64,000 bases of DNA, taken from NCBI RefSeq assembly GCF_013702265.1, contig NZ_CP059348.1, forward strand, positions 1,798,001-1,862,000, in the 5' to 3' direction. Shown here in pieces: positions 61,684 to 64,000 of this stretch; positions within the stretch are counted from its first letter, which is position 1, and the number at the start of each line of letters is the position of its first letter. The notes under the pieces were generated by a model, which was not told where the DNA came from, ran no database searches, and was given only the letters and a program-made list of their open reading frames with translations. The DNA is from Providencia rettgeri. Lineage in GTDB: Bacteria > Pseudomonadota > Gammaproteobacteria > Enterobacterales > Enterobacteriaceae. The translations under genes were made by a program, and so were the position numbers.

Positions 61684-61802
61684 TCAGTCTCTTGAGTGCT
61701 TAGCTTTAGCAGACAAGGCATGACATTGCTCACATTGCTTCCAGTGTTTTATTGCTTTCAGTGTTTTAGTTATATAGCCAGCTCGGGTGCTGGCTTTTTT
61801 TT
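61684..61802 (+). ncRNA. ryhB: RyhB iron-responsive small RNA
   Basis: The stretch TGACATTGCTCACATTGCTT followed by CCAGT (61721-61745) is the RyhB core, and the 3' hairpin AGCCAGC-TCGGGT-GCTGGCT plus eight T residues (61776-61802) matches E. coli RyhB nearly exactly. A Fur-box promoter lies directly upstream. It pairs with mRNAs of iron proteins with Hfq; the 5' end is estimated from the promoter. Unlike E. coli, ATTGCTTyCAGTGTTTT occurs twice in tandem (61734-61750 and 61751-61767, one mismatch), so this copy is about 20-30 nt longer. E. coli has it between yhhX and yhhY; here it lies between sapA and pspF. Confidence 0.93.
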
Positions 61803-61811
61803 GCGTAAAAA

Positions 61812-62813
61812 TCAGCTTTCCAAGCTAATTTGATGTTTCTTTATCAATCCTCGAAATTGGTCATAGCTCAGCGATAGATATTGAGCGGCTTTACGTTGAT
61901 TAAAATTAGCGTGACGTAGCGCCTCTTCCACATACTGTTTTTCCGATTCTAATTGCCATTGACGTAAATCAAAAGGAAATGCGGGTGCTAATTTTGGGTT
62001 TTCTGATGATGCCGTTGGTATATCATGTAGCTCTGCGAGCTTCTCACCGAAAGGATCTAAAATAATCGTATCCACTGGTAAGTCACTGTCACCATGTCGA
62101 TAAACTGAACGCTCGACAACATTTTTCAGTTCGCGAATATTACCTGGCCAAGAATAGCGCATCAGTGTTTGCTGGGCGTTGTCAGAAAACCCAGTGAAGT
62201 AAGCTCGTTTAAGCTCACGTACCATGCCAATGGCAAAGTGCTCAGCCAATAACAGGATGTCAGGAACACGTTCACGTAATGGCGGCATACGGAGTACTTC
62301 AAAGGCAATCCTGTCGAGTAGGTCAGCGCGAAACAGACCTTGGCGAGCCAATTCTGGAAGATTGGCGTTAGTGGCACAGACCAAACGAACGTCTACTTTC
62401 AATGACTGACTTCCGCCCACACGCTCTAATTCGCCATATTCAATCACACGTAACAGTTTTTCTTGGACAGACATCGGCGCGGTTGCCAGTTCATCAAGGA
62501 ATAACGTACCTTTATCAGCACGTTCAAAGCGGCCTTGATGACGTTTCTGCGCTCCCGTAAACGATCCTGCTTCATGTCCAAATAATTCAGAATCCAGCAA
62601 GTTCTCATTGAGTCCGCTGCAATTTAAGGAGATAAAAGGCTCTTGCCAGCGGGGAGATAGATAGTGAAGACGATCCGCGATTAACTCTTTACCGGTTCCT
62701 CGCTCGCCAATAACAAGGACAGGTTTATTTAGCTTGGCAAGTTCAGAAGCACGTTCTAGGACATCGAGGAAATTACTCGATACACCAAGAATAGTATTGT
62801 TAGTCTCTTTCAT
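61812..62813 (-). CDS. pspF: Psp operon sigma-54 activator PspF
   Basis: 333 residues from the ATG at 62813 (MKETNNTILG), which aligns with E. coli MAEYKDNLLG; an upstream TTG at 62828 is less likely. AAA+ domain with Walker A GERGTGKE (36-43), the sigma-54 loop GSFTGA (83-88) in place of the usual GAFTGA, Walker B GTLFLDELA and C-terminal HTH (QRKAAQYLSLSYDQFRGLIKK). No sensory domain: PspA inhibits it by binding. Divergent from pspA. Confidence 0.96.
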   Translation of the reverse strand: MKETNNTILGVSSNFLDVLERASELAKLNKPVLVIGERGTGKELIADRLHYLSPRWQEPFISLNCSGLNENLLDSELFGHEAGSFTGAQKRHQGRFERADKGTLFLDELATAPMSVQEKLLRVIEYGELERVGGSQSLKVDVRLVCATNANLPELARQGLFRADLLDRIAFEVLRMPPLRERVPDILLLAEHFAIGMVRELKRAYFTGFSDNAQQTLMRYSWPGNIRELKNVVERSVYRHGDSDLPVDTIILDPFGEKLAELHDIPTASSENPKLAPAFPFDLRQWQLESEKQYVEEALRHANFNQRKAAQYLSLSYDQFRGLIKKHQISLES

Positions 62814-62873
62814 GGTTATTTTTACCAAATTTTGGTTAATTTTACCTGTGATTAACTATAGTACAAATAACCA

Positions 62874-62887
62874 TCGATAGATATCGA
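62874..62887. promoter_or_regulatory. Inverted repeat in the pspF-pspA control region
   Basis: TCGATA-GA-TATCGA, a 6-2-6 inverted repeat about 48 bases upstream of the sigma-54 -24 element. A candidate for PspF upstream activator binding, together with ACCAAA-T-TTTGGT at 62824-62836. Confidence 0.35.
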
Positions 62888-62934
62888 AATAATATTTTTG
62901 TTATTTATTAGTTGGTTATGTCATTCTGAAAAAG

Positions 62935-62951
62935 TTGGCACGCCAATTGCT
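62935..62951 (+). promoter_or_regulatory. Sigma-54 promoter of pspABC
   Basis: TTGGCACGCCAATTGCT matches the sigma-54 consensus TTGGCACN5TTGCW. The GG (-24) is at 62937-62938 and GC (-12) at 62949-62950. pspA begins 148 bases downstream. Confidence 0.92.
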
Positions 62952-63098
62952 ATCTTAAAGTTGTAAAAGATTTTGATTGAAATAATTATCGATTTAATAA
63001 TTTCAATTTTATATTCATGGAGCATCACGTATTGGTTGGACGCCAACATCGGGTTGAGGCTCTACAGAAAGATAACATCCATCAAGAGGATATAAATT

Positions 63099-63764
63099 AT
63101 GGGTATTTTTTCACGTTTTGCCGACATCATTAATGCCAACATCGCTTCACTGCTTGATAAAGCTGAAGATCCGCAGAAAATGATCCGCCTGATGATTCAG
63201 GAAATGGAAGACATGTTAGTGGAAATCCGCTCCACCTCAGCACGTACTCTAGCTGAGAAAAAAAGTTTAGAGCGCCGCGTCGAAATGGGCGAAAAACAAA
63301 TTGCAGAATGGCAAGAAAAAGCGGAACTGGCATTAATCAAAGATAAAGAAGATTTAGCTCGCGCAGCATTGATTGAAAAGCAAAAAGTCAGTGCCATGGT
63401 CGATACGCTAAAGCATGAACTGATTATTGTTGATGAAACACTGACTCGCTTAAAAGGCGAAATCACGGAATTAGAAAATAAACTGCAAGAAACGCGTGCA
63501 AAACAGCAATCAATGACCGTACGTTTAGAAGCTGCACAATCAAGCCGTAATGTTCGTCGCCAGTTAGACAGTGGTAAACTGGATGAAGCAATGGCGCGTT
63601 TTGAACAGTTCGAACGTCGCATTGACCATATGGAAGGCGAAGCGCAAAGCTACGGTATTGGTAAACAACGCTCTTTAGAACAGCAATTTGCTGAGTTAAA
63701 AGCAGATGACGAAATTAGTGCACAGTTAGCCGCGCTTAAAGCTAAAATCAATAAAGACGAATAA
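63099..63764 (+). CDS. pspA: Phage shock protein A
   Basis: 221 residues, PspA/IM30 family, almost all coiled coil (about 25-190) with an N-terminal amphipathic helix [20 protein letters not shown]. It binds stressed inner membrane to keep proton leakage low and otherwise restrains PspF. SD AAGAGG. First gene of the operon from the sigma-54 promoter. Confidence 0.98.
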   Translation: MGIFSRFADIINANIASLLDKAEDPQKMIRLMIQEMEDMLVEIRSTSARTLAEKKSLERRVEMGEKQIAEWQEKAELALIKDKEDLARAALIEKQKVSAMVDTLKHELIIVDETLTRLKGEITELENKLQETRAKQQSMTVRLEAAQSSRNVRRQLDSGKLDEAMARFEQFERRIDHMEGEAQSYGIGKQRSLEQQFAELKADDEISAQLAALKAKINKDE

Positions 63765-63838
63765 TATTCAACACGCAAGGCGCAGTGATTTCATTGCGCC
63801 AGTGCGCTAGGCTAAATAACCATAAATAAGGAAATGTG

Positions 63839-64000
63839 ATGGGCTACGTTTTACTGTCTCTCGTATTAATCATCTTTGTCATTTTTGTTCTGCCGATTTG
63901 GTTGTGGCTCCATTATGGTAAGAAGAACAATGGGCAGGGAAGTCAGCTTACTGAAAATGAAGTACAACGTTTGATGCAATTGGCAGAGCAGTCATCGCGT
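63839..64000 (+). CDS. pspB: Phage shock protein B (partial)
   Basis: 54 codons from ATG 63839 with AAGGAAA upstream, running off the window end. One membrane helix (LLSLVLIIFVIFVLPIWLWLH) then a coiled, charged region (LTENEVQRLMQLAEQ), as in PspB. With PspC it senses membrane stress and releases PspF from PspA. Confidence 0.95.
   Translation, partial: MGYVLLSLVLIIFVIFVLPIWLWLHYGKKNNGQGSQLTENEVQRLMQLAEQSSR

Noticed and set aside
1..64000. Insertion sequences, prophage, integron, CRISPR arrays.
   Set aside because: No transposase, integrase or cas-like proteins and no regularly spaced repeats were seen on either strand.

Overview
This window reads as chromosome of a low-GC member of the Enterobacterales, family Morganellaceae, most likely Providencia. 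The proteins are close in order and sequence to E. coli orthologues I remember, the DNA is AT-rich, and the arn (lipid A aminoarabinose) operon sits between btuD and nlpC. The genus call is inference. I see no insertion sequence, prophage, integron or CRISPR array.

Layout. Bases 1-11.8 kb: pheT 3' end, ihfA, a gene encoding a eukaryotic-type RhoGAP domain protein, btuCD (vitamin B12 import, without btuE), the seven-gene arn operon behind a PhoP-type promoter, and nlpC. 11.8-21.6 kb: lplA, a small MarA/SoxS-like regulator with a Cys/His tail, a Fur-boxed TonB-dependent haem-type receptor, aroH, ppsR, ppsA and the stress sRNA RprA. 21.6-36.1 kb: ydiK, ydiJ, menI, sufABCDSE behind Fur-like and IscR-like sites, an L,D-transpeptidase, lpp and pykF. 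36.5-47.6 kb: three tandem tRNA-Val(GAC), mdtK, ribE, an ABM-domain/AraC gene pair, punC/punR, purR, tiny ynhF, sodB, grxD, rnt, gloA and a DUF1289 gene. 48-55 kb: slyA, slyB, anmK, pdxH, tyrS, pdxY and gst. 55-64 kb: a DUF817 membrane protein, sapABCDF, the iron-stress sRNA RyhB, and pspF/pspA/pspB.

Most of 1-55 kb is collinear with the E. coli segment from pheT down to gstA. Several genes found in E. coli are absent here (btuE, ydiE-ydiU-ydiV, cfa, ydhP, mepH, nemRA, ydhI-sodC-ydhF, mliC), and the places where they are missing are where the accessory genes lie.

Three themes link the genes. Iron: RyhB, its target sodB, the suf cluster and the haem receptor all carry Fur-type sites or predicted RyhB pairing. 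Envelope stress and antimicrobial peptides: arn, sap, psp, slyA/slyB, lpp and RprA. Central carbon: ppsA and pykF, opposing enzymes, each have a Cra-like operator.

The most unusual items are the bacterial RhoGAP-domain protein at 592-1740, which keeps the arginine finger, a lysine and the asparagine of the eukaryotic fold, and a RyhB at about 61.7 kb with a 17-nt tandem duplication in its target-pairing core.
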